Positions 22,813 to 34,540 of a stretch of DNA of 64,000 nt are shown one piece after another. Under the pieces are notes generated by a model, which was given only the letters and a program-made list of their open reading frames with translations, did no database searches and was not told the origin of the DNA. Location: NCBI GenBank assembly GCA_017654935.2, contig CM065713.1:15772447-15836446 (forward strand), in the 5' to 3' direction. A program made the translations under genes and the position numbers. Numbering within the stretch: position 1 is the stretch's first letter; the number at the start of each line of letters is the position of its first letter. The DNA is from Phymorhynchus buccinoides. Taxonomy: Eukaryota; Mollusca; Gastropoda; Neogastropoda; Raphitomidae.

Positions 22813-24215
22813 TAACTGAGGCGCCATCATTGCAACTGCAGGTGAAACATGGGAGAGAGCGAGGAGAGAGAGGAGGGTGGAGACGAAGGGGGTGAAAATA
22901 ATGATGTTGAAATGTGCACGAGGAAAACGAAAGGCATCTTTACATCAAACGAGTTTGTAATTAACCTATTTAGCTTAGGCCTACTACTATTTGGAAAACA
23001 AAATTAATGGTTTTCAACATTTTGCACCGGTTTTTTCCGCTACACTGCATGGTTTGGGTTTGGGTGTGTTTTGCTTGCCTTTAGTTGACGTTTTCGTTTT
23101 TTTCTTCAGTTTGTGGCTATATCATAATTATTTTAGAATTAAGTTAACGGATGTTTTATATCTACATTTTGGTGTGTGATTTTGTAAGATTGTTGTTTTT
23201 TCTTCATCCCTCGCTATCAACCCTCCCCCCCCCCCTTTTTTTTTATGGGAGCCCCACTATTAGTTTTGGGCGACCCCAAACGCGTTTTGGAACAATACGG
23301 GTGAAACGTTAAGATTTCTCAATTCTGAGCTTTGTAAGCTGGTGTGTGTGTGTATGTGTGTGCACGCACGTTATGTATGTGTGCATACGCTTGTTTGTGA
23401 TTGTGGATGCCTCTATGTGTGTTTTCATGCACGCGCGTATATACGTGTCGTCATGTGTGAAAGAAGGGAGTTTAGACCTAGTCTATAGAGCAAAATATTC
23501 AGTCTCCGTGTGTTCGAGCAAATGCGTATGGATGAGTGTTTGAAGAGAGAGAAAGAGGAGGGGGGGGGGGGGGGGTTAAATGTGTGTATGTTGACAGTTT
23601 AAACGTGCATGCATGCGGGTGTTTTCTCTATACGATCTGTTTGCTTGTCTTCAGTTACAATTAGGCCTGCTTTGCATTCATTATCACATCTGCTTTCAGT
23701 TGTCGCAGTGGTAGCAGCAGGAGCAGTAGTATTCTTAGTGCATGTCGCCTATGTAAGAATAATGTGTGTGCATCAATATGCACGTGTGCATGCATGTGCG
23801 TGCATGTGCAAACGCGTGCGCACATTATGCACAGAGATGTTAATAAAGTCAGTATGAATTTTGATTATTAAATAAAACCGGTACAATATCGTTAAGGAGA
23901 AGAAGGAAGAGGGAGGGGGGGTGAGGGGAGGGATTGTTGAAAAGGCTGTGGAGGAGAGAGAGAATGAATGAATGAATGAATGCGTGGAGTTTATTGCGTT
24001 AGCCTTTACAGACCTATAACAGAAATCGAGAATCGAAATTCGAATTGCACAAAGACAAAAATGATTGAGATGGAAAACCACAACAATGTAATTTTCTAGT
24101 GTGAGCTCTTTTGTTTTTTCACTACACCGTACGGGTAAACGAACCCAGTGTCACTTTAATATCCGTGTCAGTACGTCACGCAGTTGTCAGGCTGGCCTTA
24201 TCCCAGGTAGAACAA
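22813..24215. other. No supported gene
   Basis: Low-complexity T-rich and TG-rich sequence with a poly-G run at 23562-23575. No coding, RNA or mobile signal was recognised. Confidence 0.5.
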
Positions 24216-24217
24216 AA

Positions 24218-24842
24218 TCAGGTCACAAAGAGCCTGGAGTGCCTGTACTGCAAGCCTAAAATCTTTATCCTTGTCAAATAAAGTTGTCCAGTGCTTGTGT
24301 CCCCACACGCTGTTTTCTCTAACCGCTTTCTTTTTCTTAGAGTACGCAGTCTAGCACGCTCTATGTTTTGCACTTTCTCTTCGATGCGCTTTGTTACATA
24401 CCAAAACACACACTGCCCCTCAGAATCAGGATCACAAGAGATCTTAAGCACCAAGTCGTCGGATTCACAGAGCAGTAGGTTTCTATCACTTGACGACTTT
24501 CCTGAACCGCGCTTTGTTCCTCTGGATCTCTTAATCATCCGGGATTTTTTTTAGCCAGTCAGTGAAGGTTGACACACTTACTTTCACTCCACCATCGTCA
24601 AAACCAGCAAAAGATTGATCAACGACGGAATCAACACCAGAGTCAGCTGGGTTGAAGCCCAGGTTGACAAAAAAAGGATGACAAATATCAATTCCAGTCT
24701 GTCCTGTTCTTTTTATCGTTGGACTTACTACCACTATAAGTGATGTGTGCGGCGGGCACGATGCGTGCAGGTATGGCGTGTTCTGTTGTCGGCATTCTTC
24801 TTCTTCTTCTGCCAGTAATGTCCACCTGCCGTTTATCAGCAA
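24218..24842 (-). pseudogene. Fossil coding region of unknown family, frameshifted
   Basis: Two minus-strand frames abut. The first (24842-24531) contains GIDICHPFFVNLGFNPADSG and ends in FTDWLKK. The second (24538-24218) contains RGTKRGSGKSSSDRNLLLCE and EGQCVFWYVTKRIEEKVQN. They meet at an A8 run (24545-24552), where one base would put them in a single frame of about 205 codons. Composition and amino-acid mix look like real protein, but I do not recognise it. It could be a degraded transposon or retrogene exon. No convincing splice sites were found. Confidence 0.45.
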
Positions 24843-26379
24843 TTATGAACATATACAGGGGTTCAAAGACGAAGATGCGCAGCACGGGATGAGATAGGAT
24901 TTGATCAATATATTGGGTAATAGAAAAGTGTTTGTTGTTTACAATGGTATTGAGAGGATATGAAGAGTAATTCGGTTGGGTATTTATTCTATAAGTTCAG
25001 ATAGGTATTCAATATTAGATAATCATTTGTTGTTTTAAGATTATATAAAATAATATGAAAAGACGAACTTGGCCGAGTATTTTATATTCTGTGCACCTGT
25101 TTTGTTTACATTCAGTATCCATCGTTGTCTTCACAGGGCACACCATTTTCAGAATGAACACCTACTTCTTCAAGGCGTCAATGGTTGGTGTTGCTTTGCT
25201 TGCTCCTTAGCACGACGAAGTTGGCAGGGCGCTTTCTTTCTGAAACGTGCATCTTTTCTGACGGTTCAATCGTGTGCCATTGTTGTTGAGATTTAGCTGA
25301 GAGGTTTGAGGCACAAGATGACGACAGTATTTTCGGAGTTATCTGCTATTTTCCGGTTCGCTACAGGATTTTCAGTCGGCAAAGCAGTTGGAGACTCATA
25401 CTTACAGCTGCTGGTAGTCCAGTAGCTTCCATTTTCCTTTGAAATAGCACAGCAGCTCTTGCAACTAGCGATCTGTCACTTCGTATCAGATCACATGACC
25501 CACCAGAGGAGAGAGATAAGTGTGTGGGAAGCTGCTGGTAGTTTTGTTAGATTCATTTGCATCTTATACTTTAAATTTCGTATACTCTCTCTCGCACACA
25601 CACACACTTTTTGCATCCTCTTTTCCATCAATGAGAAAGAGAGACAGACAGAAAGAGCCAGCACGCATGTAATTTGTACTGCCAGATCTTACTATGAGTA
25701 AGTGTGAGTATTGTTATAACTCTGACTGTTGCTATATTATTCGTGTAATTACGATATAGACGTGTGCGAGCAAGCCCCTTATCAGTTAGTGGCTTCAAAG
25801 CGCGCGTGTTATGTTTTCTTGTTGAGTGTCTACGTGAAATACCGGTACGTAAGTGAAAACGCATGGAATTCACAAACAAGCTATGTATTGCCTAATTATA
25901 CCACATGTATACGGTTTATTACACCCCACCCCCATTCTGTGGAAATGAATGGGACTGCTTTCATTATTGACTCCTCGTTATAATGCCACCTTCGTTACTT
26001 AAACATTATTAACTTGCTGTTCGGAAATTCTTCTCGAATTTCTGGCATGGAACCGTTTTCGTTTGCATTGGCTAAGAGTTGTCCACGCTGAATCACATTG
26101 TCTAGGTGTTCAGAGGTTTGTATTTATAAATGATGACATTCTGTTGTTTCTGGTCCCATTACACTGTGTGGTATTTCAGTTGGATTTATTAACAGAAGAC
26201 GAGGAAAAGCATAATCCACAAATTTATCGCATTACAATTTTTTTTAAAGACAGACAATTGATTGTACATTAAAGGCCCTGTGATTGACTGAATGATACCC
26301 TGTGTTAAATAAGAATCTCTTAAACCCAACGCTTGCTTAATTGATATCAAATTATGTTTGTTGATTTGATTGACCAGTC

Positions 26380-26830
26380 CTTACCATCGTATGAGGTGTC
26401 AATGCTTGGATATCATTGTTATGTCTTTGACTTATGAATATGCATTGGTTGTTGTAGGCCTACCAATACCAGTGTATGAGGTGTCAATGCTTGGATATCA
26501 TTGGTATGTCTTTGACTTATGAATATGCATTGGTTGTTGTAGGCCTACCAATACCAGTGTATGAGGTGTCAATGCTTGGATATCATTGGTATGTCTTTGA
26601 CTTATGAATATGCATTGGTTGTTGTAGGCCTACCAATACCAGTGTATGAGGTGTCAATGCTTGGATATCATTGGTATGTCTTTGACTTATGAATATGCAT
26701 TGGTTGTTGTAGGCCTACCAATACCAGTGTATGAGGTGTCAATGCTTGGATATCATTATGTCTTTGACTTATGAATATGCATTGGTTTTTGTAGGCCTAC
26801 CAATACCATTGTATGAGGTGTCGATGCTTG
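26380..26830 (+). repeat. 85-bp minisatellite, about 5 units
   Basis: The unit contains TACCAATACCAGTGTATGAG, AATGCTTGGATATCATTGG and TATGCATTGGTTGTTGTAGG. Units start at 26461, 26546 and 26631, so the period is exactly 85. Confidence 0.95.
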
Positions 26831-27837
26831 AATTTTATTTATGAAGATACATTATTTTATTTTGTTTATTTCATGCTTTGTGCTTCTTGTATATGAAATG
26901 ATTATACGTCAATAAATGGTCGCATTGTGTCAAGATGATAATCTATTTTGTTTTATCCCTGTGCAAAGAAAGAGGGGGGGAGATAATGTGTGTGTGTGTG
27001 AAAACTTGAAAAGAAAAGAGATTTTTCAAGGGATAAAGGGGAGAGAGAGAGAGGGGGGAAGAGAGAGAGAGGGGGGAGAGAGTCAAGTTTTGGAGAATGG
27101 GGATATCAATAATATATTAGAAACAGGGTGTGATAATAACTTTGTGCAAACACCTATTGTAAACCGATCTTCGGATGATTGATAGACAGAGACACGCACA
27201 GACAGAGACAGATTTTTAAAAAAGGGGAAACAAATAAATATAGACAGATAGACAAACACACATGGACGAGACAATAAAAAATGGAAATCCAAACAAAAAA
27301 AGAAAACAAAACAAAAATCAACGACCGGTTATCTTTTCTTTCTTTTTTTAACAGTTATACTCTTGTTTCTTATTGCTGTTGCGAGTTCTACAAATATCTT
27401 ATAAAGAAATTAGTAATTGATATTCAAGAAATTTGCTTCTGGGACCGTAATAAACTTATAAAAAAAAATAATTCAGTTGGTCTTTGTTGTTTCTGTGAAT
27501 CACAAGAGATTTCAATTTTCCTGGAGAGCATTGGATTAAGATTAAGATTTAAAATTATAGCCCCGTCGACAACAAAGGCCATGCCAGGGCTGTCACCACG
27601 TTAAATCTTACCATGTATTACATTTGGTAGAAGGTAGGGAGGTGCATAATATATACTATAAAAAAAAAGTAGTTTATCTCCATCTCCATCTCCCATTTTG
27701 GCTTTCTTTCTTGATCTAATGTTGAACCCAGCATGATCTTCCTCCCCTCGGTTAGTTGATCAGTAATCCACCAGGGAAGCGTGGGAAGACGCGATCGTAA
27801 CACCTGCAAAACAACAACAACAACAAAAAAGAACAAT

Positions 27838-28030
27838 AAGGCCGTGTACACACATAAGCGGATAGTCCATGCAGAAACCCGTACGCAATCCATAAATACG
27901 TGAAAGAAAGAAGGGAAAAGATTTGCGCACGTGTCCGAATTTCCCCTAAATGCGTAAACTTTTATCCTTCTTTCTTCCACTTATTTAGGGTTTTCCGTAT
28001 GGAACTTACGCGTCTAATGTGAATCCGGCC
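27838..28030. mobile_element. GGCC-ended MITE (copy 2, inverted)
   Basis: Begins GGCCGTGTACACACATAAGC and ends ACGCGTCTAATGTGAATCCGG, the reverse of copy 1 at 2050-2236. Confidence 0.8.
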
Positions 28031-28444
28031 CAAGAATGCTCAAAAGAGGAAAATAAAATTTGAAGAAAAAAAAAAAAAAACATCGTAAAGAAAACAGGGA
28101 TTTTGCGAGCATGGAAATTCAATAAAACAATACAGGTTAATCAACAACAAAAACAAATAAACAAGCGCATGAACAAGGATGCAACCAAATAAAATGGATA
28201 AATAAAATAACCATTATAAAAACAAAAGCAATCAACATACAAATTGATCCAACAGTAACAACGAAAAGGGGGTAGGGATGGGTGTCAACGGAAAGAGAGA
28301 AAACCCAGCCAAAGGATACAAAATAGTCAAAACAAATAAAGGAAGCGAACCTGTATTATCATGCTAATAGCATCGATGTAGCTATCTCACTTTTTGCAAT
28401 TTTCTAGAGAAAACCCCCCATAAAAGCTAACAGAGTGTCAGTTT

Positions 28445-28590
28445 TACTCTACTAATATCTGTATTGTTAAAAAATTTGGGACTTTCCTGGTGTTGCACTG
28501 CCTCCGGGCATTGCCTCCAGGATCGTTCCCACCATCTTTATATCTACTAATGTCCCATATGTGTCTGTTTCAGTCCGGAGGAAGTTAAAC
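28445..28590 (+). repeat. ~140-bp dispersed repeat (copy 2 of 2)
   Basis: Matches 20740-20885 (TGGTGTTGCACTGCCTCCGG, TCGTTCCCACCATCTTTATA, AATGTCCCATATGTGTCTG). Confidence 0.75.
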
Positions 28591-28733
28591 AGATTTTTCT
28601 TCGCGTCACTCTACTAAGGGATTTGATAAACTATTGTACAAACATATAGTGTCGGCTACAATTTGGGATCAAAAGTTTTTGTCCAAAGAATGAAATAGTG
28701 AGGCCAAGAGAGGAGATAACGAAATTGAATAAA

Positions 28734-28887
28734 GGGGGAGAACTCTCTTTCTCATTAACTCCCCTCCACCAAAGTTGATTACGATACCAATCATCTAGCA
28801 ATGAGTGGATCAGAGCCAAAGGGAGGCAAACATCCTTCGTAATCGACTTTGGTGGAGGAGAGTTAATTAGAAAGAGAGTTCTCCCCC
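28734..28887. mobile_element. 154-bp palindromic MITE
   Basis: GGGGGAGAACTCTCTTTCTC at the left is matched by GAAAGAGAGTTCTCCCCC at the right. Inner arms CCTCCACCAAAGT and ACTTTGGTGGAGG continue the inverted repeat to about 58 bases. Confidence 0.8.
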
Positions 28888-29210
28888 ATTTGTCCAAAGT
28901 TTCTGTCAGAGACAAAGGTGGCAGGGTTTATTTTAATTTAGCACTCGCCTGCCAGTTCAATACATGAGTATCGTAGAATAGAATCCCGGCCTCACCCTTT
29001 CTTTTAAGTTTGACGGGAAAATCGGCTGGGGACTTAAAGCAAGTCTGACACATGTGCTTTTCGCACATAAAAACAACATGGCAGTGAAAAGACGACAAGA
29101 GCAGGGAGAGTCCTGCTGACTGGTATGTACCAAACTGATTACTAGGTTTTCAGAGAAACCTTTTATATTGTCAACTTTGTTACGCATTTTAAAGCCAGGG
29201 CCAAAGGCCA

Positions 29211-29612
29211 TATGTGACCCAGCACCACGAAAGGGACATTGACTGTCAAATTGACCATTCTGAGAAAATTATACATTTGAAAACTTTAGACTATTCTCTT
29301 TCTAATGATCTAAGAATCATTCTTGTATCCTTCTCCATTCCAGAGTTATGAGCATTTCAAGTTAGTAAAGTGAGTGTCAGCTATTTTGAGAAAAGTCTAA
29401 AGTCTAGCCTAGCTGAAGAAAATGCATTGACCTTCTCGTTTTAAAATATTTGTAAGACCATTTGCAGACCATAATTATTAAAGATTATCTTTTATAAATA
29501 TGAAAGATGTTAGAGAACACAAACATACCCATAACTCAAAATTGAATTGCAAGCCTGTCGTGAAAAACTGACCCAGCGACTTAATGTCCCTTTCGTGGTG
29601 CTGGGTCACATA
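29211..29612. mobile_element. 402-bp TIR element, TGACCCAGCACCACGAAAGG ends
   Basis: The left end TATGTGACCCAGCACCACGA is an exact inverted match to the right end (GTGGTGCTGGGTCACATA) for about 30 bases. The outer TATA context suggests a TA target. No transposase is inside. A related, interrupted copy is at 56811-57535. Confidence 0.85.
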
Positions 29613-30559
29613 GTATTGAAGTGAAACTATTTTCTCGAGTGCTAAAGCCCTGTGGATTAGCAATGTCTTGACACCAATCCAGTCCTCTTTGCCCAGAGTG
29701 GGGATGTACCCTGGGCAAGACACTGGCAATACAAATGACATGCCAGTTTTCTCCTGTGATAATTATGAAAGTTATAGTCACAGACACACAGTCACACACA
29801 CCTGCAGTGTACTACCGGTTCCTCTCCTCTCCCCTCCCCCCCTTCTCCACTACACCCCCACCCCAACCACAAACCCTAAACATGTGCAACAGACAAACAA
29901 CCCAAAGCTGCACAAACACAGTGCTAGCCAATCCCATTCCATTACAATTCAAACAGCCCCAAAAATGCTTTACTTTTACCTTTCTGTTTGAATACTGTAT
30001 ATTCCTATTTCCATTCAGAATGGTTTTAAAGCTACCAGTACTTCAATAAGTGAACGTCATGAGGATCATCATGGGAACTGTCGATGGTCGGACATAATGG
30101 TGCCCTCGGAGGAGGACCTCACTCACAATGGCTCTGTGACTTGGACATTATTGTCGTCAGTAGGGGGCTTAGTAGGTGTCCTGCGTATGCTAGCTCAGAA
30201 CAGGATCCACTGAACTCCACCGAAGTGACTCAGCAGCAGTGCAGTGTATCCTTTAGTGGTTGCCTCTTGACTGCTGGTTTTGGATTCTGCGACCTGATAA
30301 ACCAGGGTGTGACTGCGAGTTGGGAGTCGGAATGAGCGGCAAGGAAGCAACACCACTGTACAAATGTGAAAATGGGACAGCAAAAAACAAAGTCAAACAA
30401 GTGTATCGCTGAGCGACAGAAGTTCCCGAGCTACTATAACCGTTGTGACATTGACCTTGACATTTCGTGCACTTAGTATTCAGAATTACCATAAGCCAAT
30501 GCATCTGCACACCAAATTTGAACATTGTAAGTTCAACAATGTGGAAGATATGGCCGCAA

Positions 30560-31075
30560 AAAGAAATTGACGTTTTCAAGGTCAAACTTTAAGGTCAAGG
30601 TCAGCATGATTATCATTTTTGCATGGGAACTTTTGTGTAGTGTTGCAACACCACACTAAATTTGAAGCGATTCCATGCAACAGTTCTTGAGATACAGCCT
30701 TGGGGTTCGAACCCTGTGATTCGTACGTATGCGCGCACGCGCATAAAATGATAAATGCACTGACAAATTCATGATTATAATGTTACAGCCCTAGTATATA
30801 TAAAAAATTGTGGGAAAAAACGCATTGAAATATGTGCAAAACTTCGCGAGATATTAGCGATTAAGTGTTTTGAACTTCTTAATCAGCATGACCTTGACCT
30901 TGAAATAAAACTAAAGCAATCAGTAATATCCTCTAAAACTTGTACAGTAAAAGTGATTGAAATAGACTGAACAGTTTTCAAGAAAATGCAGCCAACGGAC
31001 GGACGCACGCACGCACGGACAGACGGACGGATGAAACAAAAACAATACTTCTCGAAGCTTTGCTCAAGAACTAAT
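30560..31075 (-). repeat. Interspersed (GTCC)n repeat, inverted copy
   Basis: AAGGTCAAGGTCAGCATGAT, CGCGAGATATTAGCGATTAA and GGACGGACGCACGC parts are the reverse-order counterparts of 19735-20125. Confidence 0.75.
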
Positions 31076-31357
31076 AATACATTGTACTGCCTCCAGCTTT
31101 TACTGTATGACAATGTCATCACATCAACACCATGATCTTCTTACAACACCACTGTAAACAGGAAACTTTTAGTAGTTCCTGAGTGGTTTCAACTACGGTC
31201 CGTCTGTCCATGCACGACCTAGACTGCGAGGGAACTTTGCTCCTGCTCGGCTTCAGTCTTGTACAGTACAGTTCAAATTATTTTACTCTTTTTTTGGGTG
31301 TGAATAACGAGCTCCCCAAAGTCGCAATCTTAGCAGACATTACGCTGCCTCATTCAG

Positions 31358-31985
31358 TGCTGGAGCCTTAGGGGTTAGAGGGACCATAGTTAACAAACAA
31401 CTGTTCTGAAACCCTCTTTACCTGCACAGCATCACACTTAGTGCTGGAGCCTTAGGGGTTAGAAGGACTATCGTTAACAAACACCAACTGTTCTGAAACC
31501 CTCTTTACCTGCACAGCATCACACTTAGTGCTGGAGCCTTAGGGGTTAGAGGGGCCATCCACAAGAAACAACTGTTCTGAAACCCTCTTTACCTGCACAG
31601 CATCACACTTAGTGCTGGAGCCTTAGGGGTTAGAGGGGCCATCCACAACAAACAACTGTTCTGAAACCCTCTTTACCTGCACAGCATCACACTTGGTGCT
31701 GGAGCCTTAGGGGTTAGAAGGACTATCGTTAACAAACACCAACTGTTCTGAAACCCTCTTTACCTGCACAGCATCACACTTAGTGCTGGAGCCTTAGGGG
31801 TTAGAGGGGCCATCCACAACAAACAACTGTTCTGAAACCCTCTTTACCTGCACAGCATCACACTTAGTGCTGGAGCCTTAGGGGTTAGAGGGGCCATCCA
31901 CAACAAACACCAACTGTTCTGAAACCCTTTTTACCTGGAGATAATCCTGCTGAATCATAGTGCTGGAGCCTTAGGGGTTAGTATC
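31358..31985 (+). repeat. 84-87 bp minisatellite, about 8 units
   Basis: The unit contains TGCTGGAGCCTTAGGGGTTA, TGTTCTGAAACCCTCTTTAC and CTGCACAGCATCACACTTAG. Two subtypes, with GGACTATCGTTAAC or GGGCCATCCACAAC, alternate. Confidence 0.95.
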
Positions 31986-33344
31986 ACTTTCCTTAACAAT
32001 GACTGTCCTAAATTGGGTTAAGTACAGTGGGTAAGACGTCTCAGCATCAAAACGACAAATGTCACACCACTTTTTTAGAATAGCATGCAGTTGCCTCCTT
32101 TGCTATCATGAGGTCATGGTCAGAGTCACACAAATGTATGCATGCACACACATACTCAAACACACACATTTACACAGAGTGTGAGAGAGGGGGGGGAGGA
32201 TGAAGGGAGACAACCGGCCAGAGACAGAATTTTGAGAAAAAGAGGAGAGACACTCAAACAATCAAAGCACATGTTAAAGCATTAATTGTTGCCCACCTGA
32301 CAAGCTTATGTGCTTCCAAAGTTTTATATTGTATAATGCAAAGGTCAAACTTCAAAACTTACAACAAACAGTATCAAACAGCAAATGCCTAAAAATTTGA
32401 CTTCCATATTGCTATATTAGAATTTATGGGTATATACTTTAAAATTGAGACCTAATGTCAGCTTCAGCAATGAATATAAGAAATGTTTGAAGAGCTATGA
32501 AAAAAAGCTGAAATAATGTCCCAAACAAGCAGTTTCCAAAATGTTGTAAATGCTAATAATTGTTAATAAATAAACACACACAAAATCTTCAGATATTCTA
32601 GTTGATAAAAAAATCTTCAAATTGAGTACGTTTAGCTGAATCGTGAAATTCAATTGTGTTGTTTTACAAATCTCCACCCAGTGATCATCTTGACATTTCT
32701 TTTTTTAAGTCTGCCAAAATATGTAAAGCTATCTCATAGTCATAAGCAGGCTATACTAGCAATACGACTCAAATTGAATGTTTTCAACAGAAAATGCAGG
32801 CTAATTTCAAAACCACCAGCTTAAACTGCATTGGCTGCCTTAGAACCACCTGTTGTTGTTTGGGTTTTTTTCCCTTCACTTTCTTTCTCTTTTTGTTTTA
32901 AAGCCACAAAGGTCAAACGTGAGACCAAGGAATTAAACACTAGTAAATTCACTGCTCCAGTGTCTTAATTTCTTTTTTTAAATACCTTGCAAAACAAGGC
33001 AACTTCTAGTTGCTTAGCTTTCACTGCCATTACTGGTGTCGCCGAGATGTGATACAAAGAGAACTGCTATGCCCTCACAGTCCTCAGTTTGAAAAAGAGC
33101 TCTGCTTGAAAGCTTACTACTTCTCTAATCCTAGGATCATATCTTCCCCATATGAAGATTAGTCTGTGTGTCCTGATCCAGCAGTCAAGTTTTCTCTTCA
33201 TTGCTATATTTTTTTATTTTACATTCTACACTGCAAAAGACGCTTCATTTGGTGGTCGGTGGGAGCTAAAGTGTTGTTAGTTGAGGTGACCTAGTCATGT
33301 TTGGATGTCATTCACAACTGCTGGTTATGCCAGGAAAATGGTAG

Positions 33345-33860
33345 ATGTTGAGCACTCTCTAGAATGCTTAGTCAACTTCTAGAATTATTTCTAGAAATGT
33401 AATTAAATGCTGTTTAACAGAATTTTGGGGAATGTTCTGGAATATTCCAGAATTCTCATTTAATATACTTGAATATTTCTAGAACAGTTTTTAGACTTTC
33501 TAGAACATGACTTCCAGAATGTTCTGGCACATTTTTAGAAATATTCTAGAAACATTCCAGAACTTTCTAGAAAATTTCTAGAATGCTTTGTGAATTTTTA
33601 GAATGATTCCGCAAACTTTCTACTAAATTTCTAGAATGCTTTGTCAATTTCTAGAATTATTCTGCAACCTTTCTAGAAATGTTATTATATGCTGTTTAAT
33701 AGAATTTTGCAGAATGTTCTGGAATATTCCGGAATTCTCATTTAATATACGTGAACATTTCTAGAACAGTTTCTAGACTTTCTAGAACATGACTTCCGGA
33801 ATGTTCTGGCACATTTCTAGAAATATTCTAGAAACATTCCAGACCAGTTCACTGGGGTAG
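33345..33860 (+). repeat. TTCTAGAA-rich array resembling heat-shock elements
   Basis: Two ~300-bp imperfect copies are saturated with TTCnnGAA blocks. One stretch near 33556 reads TTCCAGAACTTTCTAGAA, which is four contiguous HSF-type pentamers. It lies about 0.7-1.2 kb beyond the stop codon of the giant-exon gene. Whether HSF binds it is unknown; it may only be an AT-rich minisatellite. Confidence 0.6.
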
Positions 33861-33864
33861 TGGA

Positions 33865-34540
33865 TGAACTCCCATTTACTGGTTTGTTCAAATGACATTC
33901 TCTCTTTTTTTTTGCTGAATGTTCGACTGGCTACTTTCACTTTGACTCCTACAAAACTTTTGACCTCTCTCTCTCTCTCTCTAAATCAGAACTGCTGGCT
34001 AATTGCAGGGATGATGGTAGATATAAAACTCTCTCCCTTGCTAGTGGTTGAGCTCATTTCTTAGATAATGTTCAAATGCCTTTTTTTATGCTAGAGGCTT
34101 GATTGGCTAGCTTCACTCTGACTTCTACAATGCCTTTGACCTCTCCGTTTCTCACTAAATCATAACCACTGGTCATTTGCAGGGAAGATGGTAGATATGG
34201 AGCTCTCTCCACCGCTAGTGGTTGAACTCTGATTCACTGGCTTGTTCAAATTACACCGTTTTTTGTTTGATTGGCTACTTTCTCCCATAAAGCTTTTGAC
34301 CTCTCTCTCACTAAATAAGAATAGCTGGTTGATTGCAGGGAAGATGATAGGTCTAAAGTTCTTTTCATTGCTAATGGTTGAGCTCTCATTAACTGGCTTG
34401 TTCAAATGTTTCAGTGGTTATTCAACTGGCTGGTTTCACTTCGACTCCTGCGAAGCTTTTGACATCTCTTTCTCACTAAATCACAACTGCTGGTTAACTG
34501 CAGGGGGCAGGGGGCGGTACATATGGATCTCTTTCCATTG
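33865..34540 (-). pseudogene. Decayed tandem copies of the giant exon's 3' coding end
   Basis: About four ~165-bp units repeat the last ~110 coding bases of the giant exon plus its flank. On the minus strand each carries a version of the C-terminal MSFEQASKSEFNR motif: FEQTSKWEF near 33885, FEQASESEFNH with a stop near 34220, and FEQAS near 34390. Stops and indels break the others. The shared flank reads GACTCCTGCGAAGCTTTTGA on the plus strand. Confidence 0.7.
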
